From Synergistaceae bacterium (GTDB lineage: Bacteria > Synergistota > Synergistia > Synergistales > Aminobacteriaceae): a stretch of 20,603 nucleotides of DNA. Location: positions 1 to 20,603 of the forward strand of contig WRKN01000018.1 of NCBI GenBank assembly GCA_009778055.1. The letters are read 5' to 3'. The stretch's first letter is position 1. Each line of letters begins with the position of its first letter. Below are positions 7,973 through 15,569 of this stretch, one piece after another. The notes under the pieces are model-generated. The model saw only the letters and a list, made by a program, of their open reading frames with translations. It was not told the origin of the DNA and did no database searches. The position numbers and the translations under genes are program-made.

Positions 7973-8031
7973 GAAAAACCGCTCGCTGTAAATTCATATA
8001 GTAATGAACGCGTGCGGAGGAGGAACTTTAC

Positions 8032-9708
8032 GTGGAGGTTCCACAGGGTACGCGTAAAATTTTTACACGCTTTCGCAATACAAACGCCACGCTCTTGGTA
8101 CTTGTTTTTATAGTCATGGCGGCGGCTATGTTTGCTGTGCTTCAGGATACGGTAAAAGAGATATCCGTGAACTACGCCAGGGTCTACGCCTCCAATGCCG
8201 CGTACGCTTTCGGGGCCTTCTTCGACAAGGAGATATCTCTCGTGGCGAAAGCAGCCCGTTCCGGCGCTATCGTCAATTGGTTTGCCGATGAGGACGACCA
8301 GGAGAAAAAGGACAGGGCCCACGCGGAAATGATGGCTGTCATAGAATCGTTGCACAGCGATAATTTGTATATCGGCATAGAAAAAACATTAAACGAATTC
8401 ACTGTTGAAAAAGGTTACGCGGTTGACGACATTCGGCCGTTTGCGACGCTTGACCCGAACTATTACGACGACGCCTGGTATTTTGAGTGTATCGCCTCGG
8501 ATAAAGATTACGTCCTGAACGTGGACATCGACAAGATACTGAACAGAAAACGTTTATGGGTCAATTATAAAGTTTTCCAAAACGGCGTACCCCTTGGAAT
8601 AGTCTGCACCGGAATGGAATTTTCCAGAGTTGCCGAAGAATACTTTTCCAAATACAGCGACGTGAAAATACGCGCCCTAATAGTTGACGGAGACGGCGTT
8701 ATCCATGTCGACAGTTTGCGTCTGGGGACGGAAGATTTTCTTCTTTACGCGTCCGACGCGAATATCAAACGGGAATTTTCCGATCCGAAATTTCTTGACG
8801 CGGTGGAATCGTACCTCAACGGCATTGAAGGTTATTTCAAATCGGCCGACGCGCTCAGGATAGTGGAAATGCGGGACGGCCCGTACCGTTACGCCACTAT
8901 AGTACCGATTATGTCCACGGATTGGTCGGTAATTACCTTGTACAACTCTTCATCGCTGTTCGACAAGGCGCGGCTTATTCCGCTGCTTTTAGTTATGCTC
9001 GGCGTGTTTATAATATTCGCCCTGATCAACAATTTCATGAACTACGAACTCATATTCATGCCGTTCGAGCAGTTGACCCGCAGCCTGGCGCGGCTGAAAG
9101 AAAACAACGTAATGGGGTGTATTTACGGCCTCGAACGTAACGACGAGGTTGGAATCCTGGCAAACACTATTCAGGATTTGTTTGTAAAAGGGCACTACGA
9201 CGCGCTGACCGGCATTTACAACAGGCGTTTCCTGGAGGAAAACCTGTACCGCGTCATTATGTCGATGTCCCGCCGTCCCAAAAGCCTGCTGAGTGTGTGT
9301 ATGGTGGATGTGGATTTCTTCAAAAAATATAACGACATATATGGGCACAACAAGGGAGACGAGTGTCTCAAAGCTATAACGGAGTCCCTTACCAAAACCG
9401 TGACGAGAATTGACGACTTTGTGGCGCGCTACGGCGGAGAAGAATTTGCCGTCGTTTTGCCCAACACGGATGAAAAGGGCGCGCGCATAATCGCGGATCT
9501 GCTGCTCGAAAATGTGAGGAAGCTGAACATTCCCCATGAAAAAAGTACCGTCGCGGACTGCGTTACCATCTCGCTCGGAGTCACGACAAGTTACGTGACA
9601 CACACGCAAAGCTGGCAGGACTACGTGAAACGCGCGGACGAAGCGCTGTACGTATCAAAACAAAGCGGACGGAACCGGTATACTTATATTTCTTTGACAG
9701 ACCAATGA
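8032..9708 (+). CDS. membrane diguanylate cyclase with extracytoplasmic dCache-like sensor, HAMP and GGDEF domains
   Basis: This 558-aa protein makes cyclic di-GMP from two GTP. In order it has a membrane segment (about 20-38), a long extracytoplasmic sensor (about 40-312) with Cache-type features (DPNYYDDAWYFE, GVVCTG-like strands, PLGIVCTGMEF), a second membrane segment (about 314-332), a HAMP-like linker (about 335-385, ending NDEVGILANTIQDL) and a GGDEF domain (about 386-555). The active-site motif is GGEEF (468-472) in RYGGEEF, with MVDVDFFKKYND upstream. The inhibitory I-site RxxD (R459-D462) is exactly five residues before GGEEF, so product feedback is expected. The start is GTG 8032, with AGGAGG (8018-8023) 8 nt upstream. 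The sensor ligand is not evident; it lies between the iorAB operon and rpsD and has its own promoter. Confidence 0.92.
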   Translation: MEVPQGTRKIFTRFRNTNATLLVLVFIVMAAAMFAVLQDTVKEISVNYARVYASNAAYAFGAFFDKEISLVAKAARSGAIVNWFADEDDQEKKDRAHAEMMAVIESLHSDNLYIGIEKTLNEFTVEKGYAVDDIRPFATLDPNYYDDAWYFECIASDKDYVLNVDIDKILNRKRLWVNYKVFQNGVPLGIVCTGMEFSRVAEEYFSKYSDVKIRALIVDGDGVIHVDSLRLGTEDFLLYASDANIKREFSDPKFLDAVESYLNGIEGYFKSADALRIVEMRDGPYRYATIVPIMSTDWSVITLYNSSSLFDKARLIPLLLVMLGVFIIFALINNFMNYELIFMPFEQLTRSLARLKENNVMGCIYGLERNDEVGILANTIQDLFVKGHYDALTGIYNRRFLEENLYRVIMSMSRRPKSLLSVCMVDVDFFKKYNDIYGHNKGDECLKAITESLTKTVTRIDDFVARYGGEEFAVVLPNTDEKGARIIADLLLENVRKLNIPHEKSTVADCVTISLGVTTSYVTHTQSWQDYVKRADEALYVSKQSGRNRYTYISLTDQ

Positions 9709-9722
9709 CCGGGTGATAAAAT
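9694..9722 (+). promoter_or_regulatory. strong promoter of rpsD
   Basis: A perfect TTGACA (9694-9699), a 17-nt spacer and TAAAAT (9717-9722) with an extended TG (9714-9715) make this the best promoter in the window. It straddles the last codons and stop of the cyclase gene and would give a leader of only about 28 nt before the rpsD ATG. Confidence 0.8.
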
Positions 9723-9757
9723 CAGTTAAAAATTTTGTTTTGAAAAGGAGCATTTTT

Positions 9758-10354
9758 ATGGCAACGCGAAGAGAGCCACGTTTCAAACTCTCCCGTCATT
9801 TGGGAGTCAATGTTTGCGGTCATCCTAAGGCTATGAAAAGGGTGGACAGTAAAAAACCTGTGCGAGGAGGGCAGAAGGTATCCGAGTACTCCCTTCAGTT
9901 GATGGAAAAACAGAAAATCAAGGCTTATTACGGAATTCTGGAGCGCCAGTTCGCGCGTTATTTCAACATAGCGAAGAAGAGTTCCGAGATGACCGGCGTG
10001 GCCCTCCTGAAAACGCTTGAGTGCCGGCTGGACAACCTGGTATACCGCGCGGGCTTCGCGAGGTCCATACGTCAGGCCAGGCAGCTCGTCAATCACGGGC
10101 ACTTCCTCGTCAACGGCTCCAAGGTGGATATTCCGTCCTATGGGGTAAAGGTGAGCGACGTAATGTCGCTCAGGGAAAAATCCAGGACAAACCAGGTGCT
10201 TATGGACAATTTCGAGGGGCTTGTGTCTTTCAACGTGCCCTACATAGAGAAAAACAAGGCACAGTTCAGCGCCACCCTGATTCGCGAGCCGCAGCGTGAC
10301 GAACTTCCGATAGACGTAAACGAAATCCTCGCGGTCGAGTTGTACTCCAAGTAA
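9758..10354 (+). CDS. rpsD: 30S ribosomal protein S4
   Basis: This 198-aa primary 16S rRNA-binding protein nucleates assembly of the 30S body and contributes to decoding accuracy. It begins MATRREPRFKLSRHLGVNVC and carries the S4 RNA-binding domain, with the LECRLDNLVYRAGFARSIRQ stretch (about 87-106) and ARQLVNHGHFLVNG. It lacks the four N-terminal zinc-binding cysteines of C+ forms and is a C- type S4. ATG 9758 is chosen because AAGGAG lies 7 nt upstream; the frame opens 15 codons earlier with no ribosome site. It stands alone, not in the alpha ribosomal operon, with its own promoter and terminator, as in Bacillus where rpsD is monocistronic. Whether another copy exists elsewhere cannot be seen. 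Confidence 0.97.
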   Translation: MATRREPRFKLSRHLGVNVCGHPKAMKRVDSKKPVRGGQKVSEYSLQLMEKQKIKAYYGILERQFARYFNIAKKSSEMTGVALLKTLECRLDNLVYRAGFARSIRQARQLVNHGHFLVNGSKVDIPSYGVKVSDVMSLREKSRTNQVLMDNFEGLVSFNVPYIEKNKAQFSATLIREPQRDELPIDVNEILAVELYSK

Positions 10355-10371
10355 AACAAATAGTGAAAAAC

Positions 10372-10402
10372 ACTCCCCCTGTCCCGCAGGGACAGGGGGA
10401 GT
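10372..10402. terminator. bidirectional terminator between rpsD and the aminotransferase gene
   Basis: ACTCCCCCTGTCCC (10372-10385) and GGGACAGGGGGAGT (10389-10402) form a perfect 14-bp stem with a GCA loop. It is followed by TTATTTGTCTTT on the plus strand and by GTTTTT on the minus strand, so it can stop both converging transcripts. The first base of the aminotransferase stop codon (minus, 10404-10402) is inside the stem. Confidence 0.9.
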
Positions 10403-11508
10403 TATTTGTCTTTCCAGCTTTCCAAAAATTCCCCGAAAACGGCGAGGGCTGTGGGAAAGTTTTTGCGTCCCATGCCTACCCTGAAGCGGCCTTCGTTGAC
10501 GTCAAAGACCCTGTCCGGCAGGATCATAAGGCTTTTGTCCGCGGACGAGAGGTTGCACATATCTTCAACGCTGCCCGTCAGAAGGCGCGGAAAGGCGGTA
10601 GGGCCTCCTATCGCCGGTATCCACTCCATAATACCGGCGCGGCGCGCGAAAAACTCCTCCGCCAACCCGGCATTTGCGCGCAGGATATCTCTATTGCGCT
10701 TCAGAAGGGTTTCGATGTTGCGCAGCGCCAGCTCGGCCAGAAATTCGCCCGGGGCGGAGTTGCATATGGAGGTGTAGTCCTTCATGACGAGAACCGGCGA
10801 GATCAAATCGTGACGCCGCGAGGCCAGCCAGCCCATACGCAGACCCGGCAGGCCCGCCCCTTTTGAAAGGCCGCCGAGCGCCACGGCGTTTTCAAATCCG
10901 GCGAACGAAGGAAGGCTTGGAGAATCAAGCTCCAGCCCGCGATACATTTCGTCGCTGAAAACCGTCACCCCCGTCCGCGCCGCCATGTCCACAATTTCGG
11001 CAAATTCATCGCCGGCCGGCATGTACCCGGTCGGGTTGTGGGGAAAGTTCAGAATCAGGAGCCGGCAAGCGCGCAGCATGGCCTTCAGTTCGTCAAAATC
11101 CGGACGCCATTGCCCCCCCTCGGCCCTGAGCTTCCAAAAAACGACCTCGCACCCAATGGCGCGAGGCAGTTCGTAAAGCGACTGATAGGCCGGAGAAATG
11201 CAGACTACCTTGTCCCCCTTCTCCAGAAAGCTGTTCATAAAAAGAAATATCAGCTCCTGGGGGCAGCCCGTCACTATTCCCTCACGTCCTGTGCCGTACA
11301 GTTCGTCCAGGGCATCCAGCATCCCCGAACTCCCCCTCGACTCCGTATAGGACAGCGGAAGCTCTTTCAGGCGTTCCCAGACATTTTTATCGGCGTCCAG
11401 AAGCTCGCCGACAGTCCAGGCTTCGCAGTCGGACGCGCTCAACATGTGCTTTACGCTGAATTCATATTTGGCAAAGTAGCGCTCAAGCTGAAATTCTCTT
11501 ATGCGCAT
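10402..11508 (-). CDS. class I/II PLP-dependent aminotransferase
   Basis: This 368-aa fold-type I enzyme carries the PLP-binding set: NFPHNPTG (154-161), SDEMYRG (185-191, with the aspartate that holds the pyridine nitrogen), the Schiff-base lysine K216 in GLSKGAGLPGLRMGW, and a late arginine in EGRFRVGMGR that should bind the substrate carboxylate. The substrate is unknown. The N-terminus (MRIREFQLERYFAKYEF) matches the way this subfamily normally begins, so I use ATG 11508; ATG 11529 (seven residues more) is also possible, and neither has a good ribosome site. The gene overlaps the end of the oxidoreductase by 25 nt, so coupled translation is likely, and the two probably act in one pathway. 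Confidence 0.85.
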   Translation of the reverse strand: MRIREFQLERYFAKYEFSVKHMLSASDCEAWTVGELLDADKNVWERLKELPLSYTESRGSSGMLDALDELYGTGREGIVTGCPQELIFLFMNSFLEKGDKVVCISPAYQSLYELPRAIGCEVVFWKLRAEGGQWRPDFDELKAMLRACRLLILNFPHNPTGYMPAGDEFAEIVDMAARTGVTVFSDEMYRGLELDSPSLPSFAGFENAVALGGLSKGAGLPGLRMGWLASRRHDLISPVLVMKDYTSICNSAPGEFLAELALRNIETLLKRNRDILRANAGLAEEFFARRAGIMEWIPAIGGPTAFPRLLTGSVEDMCNLSSADKSLMILPDRVFDVNEGRFRVGMGRKNFPTALAVFGEFLESWKDK

Positions 11509-12460
11509 TGCTCTTATTGCTTGTGTCATCGTGAATTTGCCGCAGTACCTCCAAGGCCACCTCGAGAGCGCGTTTTCCGTCGCGTATGCCCACCAGCGGC
11601 TGGCGGTTTTCACGCACGCAGCCCACGAAATGGGCCAATTCCAGCTTGAGAGGCTCGCTTTTCGGGAAAACGGGCCGCTCGATAATCTCCTTTATACCCT
11701 TGTTGTCGCGCACGCAGCGGTGAATCTGCACGTCCTGCGTCTCGTAGTCGACAATTATGTGCCGCTCGCGCTCCATGACGTCCAACTGACGCTGGCGCTT
11801 TTCCGCGACGCGGCTTACCAGTATGTGGGCCATAGCCCCGTTTTCAAAGGTTATCTGAGCGCTGGCGATGTCCTCGTGCTCCGTCAGCACTCGGCATCCT
11901 GTCGCCGCGATACGCGATATTTTTGAATGAACCAGGGAAAGCACGATATCAATGTCGTGAATCATCAGATCCAGCACCACTCCGACGTCGTTGATGCGGG
12001 AGGAGAACGGCCCTATGCGCCTGGACTCCAAAAAGAGCGGGTCGCGCACCGTCTGGGAAATGTGGCGAATCGCGCCGTTGAAGCGCTCGATGTGCCCCAC
12101 CTGCAGCACAAGGTTTTTTTGTGCGGCGATGTTCAAAAGCTCCTCGGCCTCACTGGGCCGTGTGGTCACCGGCTTTTCGACCAAAACGTGAATTCCTTGC
12201 TCCAGCGCCTGCTTGGCTACGCTGTAGTGAAGACTGGTGGGGACCACGATGGACAACGCGTCCGGGCGCTGACGCTTTATCAATTCCTCCATACCGGAGT
12301 AGCCGGGAACCCCCAGGCTCTCGCCTATGAAACGGCTCCGGTTTTCGTCGGCGTCAGCTACCCCCACGAGGCGGGCATCCAGCAGTTCCGTGTAAACACG
12401 CGCATGGTGCTGCCCCAAATGCCCTACGCCGACTACGCCCACTCGTTTGAAATTTTCCAT
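11483..12460 (-). CDS. Gfo/Idh/MocA family NAD(P)-dependent oxidoreductase
   Basis: This 325-aa enzyme has an N-terminal Rossmann domain with the dinucleotide loop GVGHLGQHH (11-19) and the family EKP motif (95-97, lysine 96 catalytic), then the C-terminal alpha/beta domain with DVGVVLDLMIHDID (158-171; H168 and D169 likely in the active site). The family oxidises or reduces sugars, inositols and nucleotide sugars. This subtype resembles members that sit near lipid A or nucleotide-sugar genes, such as UDP-GlcNAc 3-dehydrogenases, but that assignment is only suggestive because no lpx gene is in view. Start ATG 12460 follows a GGGGTGA ribosome site. It is the first gene of a pair with the aminotransferase. 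Confidence 0.88.
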   Translation of the reverse strand: MENFKRVGVVGVGHLGQHHARVYTELLDARLVGVADADENRSRFIGESLGVPGYSGMEELIKRQRPDALSIVVPTSLHYSVAKQALEQGIHVLVEKPVTTRPSEAEELLNIAAQKNLVLQVGHIERFNGAIRHISQTVRDPLFLESRRIGPFSSRINDVGVVLDLMIHDIDIVLSLVHSKISRIAATGCRVLTEHEDIASAQITFENGAMAHILVSRVAEKRQRQLDVMERERHIIVDYETQDVQIHRCVRDNKGIKEIIERPVFPKSEPLKLELAHFVGCVRENRQPLVGIRDGKRALEVALEVLRQIHDDTSNKSNAHKRISA

Positions 12461-12566
12461 ACCGTCACCCCGTTTGACTGAGCATCGAAAACGTTACATA
12501 GACATTATCACGCCATGCGCGTTTTTTGTGGCGCTTTTTTTCATCTTTTCATAACCGAATCTCCCC

Positions 12567-12833
12567 TTACTTCCAAAATTTCAATCTATCTACCAGCCCC
12601 TCGCCAACTACTTCCTTGAAAGCGGCTAAAACTTTTTCGCAATCCGGTGAAGCAAGCCCGGTCTTTTGTGAAATGCTTTCCGCAACGTCGGCGAGGTCAC
12701 TCTTTACGCCTTTGATTTTTTTCAACAAAATATCACCGAATTGTTCTTCAAACGCGTCGATAACTTTCTCGCATACGTCAACGGCAATCCCCGATTTCTG
12801 AGAAACTCGCGCTACTACCCCTGCCTTGTTCAT
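12567..12833 (-). CDS. small protein of two HU-like helical (dimerisation) units lacking the DNA-binding arm
   Basis: This 88-aa protein starts like an HU protein (MNKAGVVARVSQKSGIAVDV), but where HU continues into the beta-sheet and arm, a second similar unit follows. The halves align as SQKSGIAVDVCEKVIDAFEE (11-30) and SQKTGLASPDCEKVLAAFKE (55-74), each followed by a glycine-containing hydrophobic helix end. The HU body motif GFGTF and the arm residues RNPxTG are absent, so HU-style DNA bending cannot occur. It may form a pseudo-dimer or cap HU-type proteins; this is inference. The tail ends in LKFWK. Start ATG 12833 follows AGGGGGA. A good promoter and a TetR-type operator lie upstream, linking it to the adjacent regulator. 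Confidence 0.75.
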   Translation of the reverse strand: MNKAGVVARVSQKSGIAVDVCEKVIDAFEEQFGDILLKKIKGVKSDLADVAESISQKTGLASPDCEKVLAAFKEVVGEGLVDRLKFWK

Positions 12834-12866
12834 GTGATCATCCCCCTGATTGTTTTTATTTCATAA

Positions 12867-12887
12867 ATAGACCGACCGCTGGTTTAT
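12867..12887. promoter_or_regulatory. putative TetR operator upstream of the HU-like gene
   Basis: ATAGACC (12867-12873) and GGTTTAT (12881-12887) are inverted arms matching at 6 of 7 positions around GACCGCT. The core GACCGCTGGT (12874-12883) occurs again, inverted, upstream of tetR at 13577-13586. The site lies about 8-28 nt downstream of the predicted transcription start, where a bound repressor would block elongation or promoter clearance. Confidence 0.6.
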
Positions 12888-12901
12888 AGAAAATGGAAAA
12901 A

Positions 12902-12930
12902 AATATAACCACACGATAAAGAACGGTCAA
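12902..12930 (-). promoter_or_regulatory. promoter of the HU-like gene
   Basis: On the minus strand TTGACC (12930-12925), a 17-nt spacer, and TATATT (12907-12902): both hexamers are 5/6. It begins 2 nt beyond the tetR stop codon, so the small gene can be expressed independently of tetR, with a predicted start near 12895. Confidence 0.6.
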
Positions 12931-12932
12931 CA

Positions 12933-13556
12933 TCATGTGATTAAATTTTTTATACCTTCCAAATATCCTTTTGGCGCGTCTAAAGTCTTTTCAACCATTT
13001 CTACAAAAGCGGCAACCCGGCGCGAAAGTTCTTCATCATTCCATTGAAACAGTCCCTTGTCAAAAATAAACGAACTGGCGGCAAGGAATAACTCCACGGT
13101 TTCCTGCGGATAATCGGTAGTAAAATTTCTATCCTGGATGATGATTTCTGAAATTACGGGCGCGAGGCGCTTCACGGATTGCGTCAAACTTTTTTGGTGC
13201 ATCTCCGCGTTTTCAGGAACATGGAATTGCTCTATCATAGCTTCCTTATCTTTTTTATTTTCCTCGGACAATCCTTGCCCCATTAAAACCGCAAACAGCT
13301 TTTGCCGATATGTCATTTTGGAGTCTGCCGCAATTTTTTCCATGCCGGCGGCTTCTCTATCTATGATACGCTTGATGATAGCGTCCATGACTTCCTCTTT
13401 AGATTTGAAATAATAGTAGAATACGCCCTTGGATAAACCATGCACATTCAATATATCCGTGACTGTCGTCTTAGCGTACCCTTTTTCAGCAAAAAGTTTT
13501 TGCGCCGCGTCCAATATCTCACTTTTTCTTATCTCCGGTTCTTTTATCCGGCGCAC
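12933..13556 (-). CDS. TetR/AcrR family transcriptional regulator
   Basis: This 207-aa repressor-type regulator has the TetR helix-turn-helix at about residues 10-57: ILDAAQKLFAEKGYAKTTVT, DILNVHGLSKGVFYYYFKSKEEV. The remainder is an all-helical ligand and dimerisation domain with no recognisable ligand signature. The start is GTG 13556 with an AGGGTGA ribosome site about 8 nt upstream. A GACC-AGC-GGTC dyad lies 20-30 nt upstream of the start, and its core is repeated in front of the downstream HU-like gene, so autoregulation and control of that gene are likely. The N-terminus RRIKEPEIRKSEIL resembles regulators found in Firmicutes and related anaerobes. It is divergent from the HPt gene. Confidence 0.92.
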   Translation of the reverse strand: MRRIKEPEIRKSEILDAAQKLFAEKGYAKTTVTDILNVHGLSKGVFYYYFKSKEEVMDAIIKRIIDREAAGMEKIAADSKMTYRQKLFAVLMGQGLSEENKKDKEAMIEQFHVPENAEMHQKSLTQSVKRLAPVISEIIIQDRNFTTDYPQETVELFLAASSFIFDKGLFQWNDEELSRRVAAFVEMVEKTLDAPKGYLEGIKNLIT

Positions 13557-13575
13557 TGCGTAATCACCCTTTTTA

Positions 13576-13586
13576 GACCAGCGGTC
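13576..13586. promoter_or_regulatory. putative TetR operator upstream of tetR
   Basis: GACCAGCGGTC is a perfect GACC/GGTC dyad with a 3-nt centre, the style of many TetR-family operators. Its ACCAGCGGTC part is the exact reverse complement of the core in front of the HU-like gene. It sits between the predicted tetR -10 and the ribosome site. Confidence 0.6.
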
Positions 13587-13598
13587 AGTTTATAATTT

Positions 13599-13627
13599 AT
13601 GGTACAGGCTGCGAAGCGTAAAGTCAA
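13599..13627 (-). promoter_or_regulatory. candidate tetR promoter
   Basis: On the minus strand TTGACT (13627-13622) with a 17-nt spacer to TACCAT (13604-13599): the -35 is 5/6 and the -10 only 4/6. A TATAAA closer to the operator (13594-13589) is an alternative -10 without a -35. Confidence 0.4.
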
Positions 13628-13722
13628 GGTACGAATTTTATACGACTGTAAAAAGTTAACAAGGTGTAAAATAGAAGGGATGTGTAATTCACAATTTGAT
13701 TTTGAAAGGGCTAACCTGATAA

Positions 13723-14529
13723 ATGAACGTAAATATAAATCTGATTTTATTGTTCGGCGCGTTCGCGCTGACGTTTGTCATTCTGACGATTTCATACCTG
13801 AAAAACCACCCAAAAAACAAGCCCGTAAAATCAGAGATAAATGAGATCCCTGGCATTTCGGAGCCGGACACTGTGGGGCGGCAAAAGAAGAAGCCGAAGA
13901 TACGCGGACGCGCCGTTGATGTAGCGCCGCCGATGCCTTTGCCTTTGACGCCGCTACTGGGCGAAATTTTTTCGCGGGATGCTCTTAAGACCATTGCAGT
14001 GCTTGAAGATATCCATGAAAAAAACGGCGTTTACAAGAATGAAGACATAAGGATGTATACAATCAACGTCCACGCCATAAAAAGCGCTCTTATAAATATT
14101 GGCGAAACGGAGCTTTCCGCTGTCGCGGGCAAACTGGAAAAGGCGGGACGCGACAAGGACGCGGCCGTAATGTCATCCGAAACCCCGGCGTTTATTGACG
14201 AGTTGCGGGCGCTGATCAAAAAAATCGAGAAACTCGAAAACCTTACCCCGCCGAAAGAGGAGCGGGAGACCGATGAAGCGGCGCTCGTGGATTATCCGTA
14301 TTTGTGTGAAAGGCTGCTTGCCGTTGAAAAGGCGTGTGAGACCTATGATAAAAAGACCGTTAAATACGCGTTAATCGAACTGAGGCAAAAGGAGTGGCCC
14401 AGCCCGATAAAGGAACTGCTGGCCGCGATGGCCAAACATCTGCATAACGGCGATTTTGAGGAGGTTTCACGCATCACGGAAATGATAGAAAAAATACACG
14501 CAAGATACAAAAGGAGGACGGCATCGTGA
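13723..14529 (+). CDS. membrane-anchored histidine phosphotransfer (HPt) domain protein
   Basis: This 268-aa protein has one N-terminal membrane segment (about 6-25) followed by a basic stretch (KNHPKNKPVK), which places the rest in the cytoplasm. A proline-rich linker leads to an HPt domain (about 82-170) with the phospho-accepting H117 in INVHAIKSALINIGETELS; the HxxK...G...L pattern is that of HPt four-helix bundles. A further helical region (about 190-265, CETYDKKTVKYALIELRQ... HLHNGDFEEV) resembles the tails that follow HPt or receiver modules in hybrid histidine kinases. It therefore looks like a detached kinase tail with its own anchor. The ribosome site GAAAGGG is 12 nt upstream of the ATG, rather far. 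Its stop overlaps the next start (GTGA), so it is co-translated with a TRAP receptor. Confidence 0.78.
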   Translation: MNVNINLILLFGAFALTFVILTISYLKNHPKNKPVKSEINEIPGISEPDTVGRQKKKPKIRGRAVDVAPPMPLPLTPLLGEIFSRDALKTIAVLEDIHEKNGVYKNEDIRMYTINVHAIKSALINIGETELSAVAGKLEKAGRDKDAAVMSSETPAFIDELRALIKKIEKLENLTPPKEERETDEAALVDYPYLCERLLAVEKACETYDKKTVKYALIELRQKEWPSPIKELLAAMAKHLHNGDFEEVSRITEMIEKIHARYKRRTAS

Positions 14530-15557
14530 AAAGAAGCATAGTGTTGTCAGTTGTGACCGTAATCTTCACCATAATCTTTGCCGCATGTACAGACGCCGCC
14601 GAGCCGGTTAGCGTTATCAGGAGCCTCAGGACCAGTATGCCGACCGTATACGATGAGACCCACGGATATACGCAAGCCTTCCTGAAAATGAACGAGTACT
14701 TGAACGAGGCGTCGGGCGGCACTCTGACGTTTGACCTGCACCCCGGCGGCCGGCTGGGCGACGAACGGTCGGTATTCGAGTCGGTCCAAATGGGCCTTAT
14801 TGACGCGGCCCTTTTCAACGCGCCGGTTCTGTCAGGGTTTACCAACTTGATGGACGGTTTTGACCTGCCTTATCTATGGGTGGATGAAAACGGCGAAGTT
14901 GATACGGCGCTGCACGCCGCCGTGGTAGGGTCGGAATTTGCCCGCGGTTATCTCGATAGAATGAAGGAAGTTACCGGTGTGCATGGGCTGGGTTTTTTCT
15001 ACAACGCGCCCCGTGATTTTTTCCTGAACAAGCCCTTCAATTCGCTGGCGGACGCTCCTTCAATCAAGCTGCGTTCCATGCAGGCGGAAATTCACATAAA
15101 AATGTACGAGGCGATGGGTTTTCTCCCCGTTCCAATGGCTTACGGCGAAATTTATCAGGCGATGAACACCGGGAGCATCGACGGTTTTGAGGACACTGCG
15201 GTTGCCGCTATAATCGCGGATACTTACGAAGTCAGCAGGTTGGTTGTCAAATCCGGCCACGCCACGGCGTCCCCGCTGCTGATTATGAGCCGTAGGGCCT
15301 GGGACAGCCTCAACACCGAAGAGCGGGAGATGATGATGGAAGCGGCCAGGATTGGGCGGCAAACCTGCTATGACACCTTTGCCGCCGCCATGCTGAACGC
15401 TTACGATTTTTTGGAGAAAGCCGGACTGGAAATCAAGAAAATTGACCACGCTGAAGCAATCGCGGCCTGTCAACCCGTCATCGACGAGCTTTGCGACCAA
15501 AACCCCGACTTCAAGGCAATTTACGACTACGTTAAACAGACCAGAGAATCCATGTAG
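14526..15557 (+). CDS. TRAP transporter solute-binding protein, DctP family
   Basis: This 343-aa extracytoplasmic receptor for organic acids resembles DctP/TAXI-type TRAP subunits. It begins with a signal peptide ending FAAC, a lipobox that would make C20 a lipid-anchored cysteine. The ligand-binding signatures are present: HPGGRLGDERSVFESVQMGLIDAA in the first lobe, KLRSMQAEIHIKMYEAMG, where the arginine normally pairs with the ligand carboxylate, and GEIYQAMNTGSIDGFEDT. The start is GTG 14526 with AGGAGG 8 nt upstream, overlapping the HPt stop by 4 nt. No DctQ or DctM membrane genes are nearby; the flanking genes are on the opposite strand, so this is an orphan receptor that may serve signalling or a distant permease. 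Confidence 0.9.
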   Translation: MKRSIVLSVVTVIFTIIFAACTDAAEPVSVIRSLRTSMPTVYDETHGYTQAFLKMNEYLNEASGGTLTFDLHPGGRLGDERSVFESVQMGLIDAALFNAPVLSGFTNLMDGFDLPYLWVDENGEVDTALHAAVVGSEFARGYLDRMKEVTGVHGLGFFYNAPRDFFLNKPFNSLADAPSIKLRSMQAEIHIKMYEAMGFLPVPMAYGEIYQAMNTGSIDGFEDTAVAAIIADTYEVSRLVVKSGHATASPLLIMSRRAWDSLNTEEREMMMEAARIGRQTCYDTFAAAMLNAYDFLEKAGLEIKKIDHAEAIAACQPVIDELCDQNPDFKAIYDYVKQTRESM

Positions 15558-15569
15558 CTACGTCTCCAA

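Noticed and set aside
12511..12541. Plus-strand terminator-like element: CGCCA and TGGCG arms followed by seven T residues
   Set aside because: No plus-strand gene lies upstream, the stem is only 5 bp with a 13-nt loop, and read on the minus strand it lacks a T-tract after the HU-like gene.
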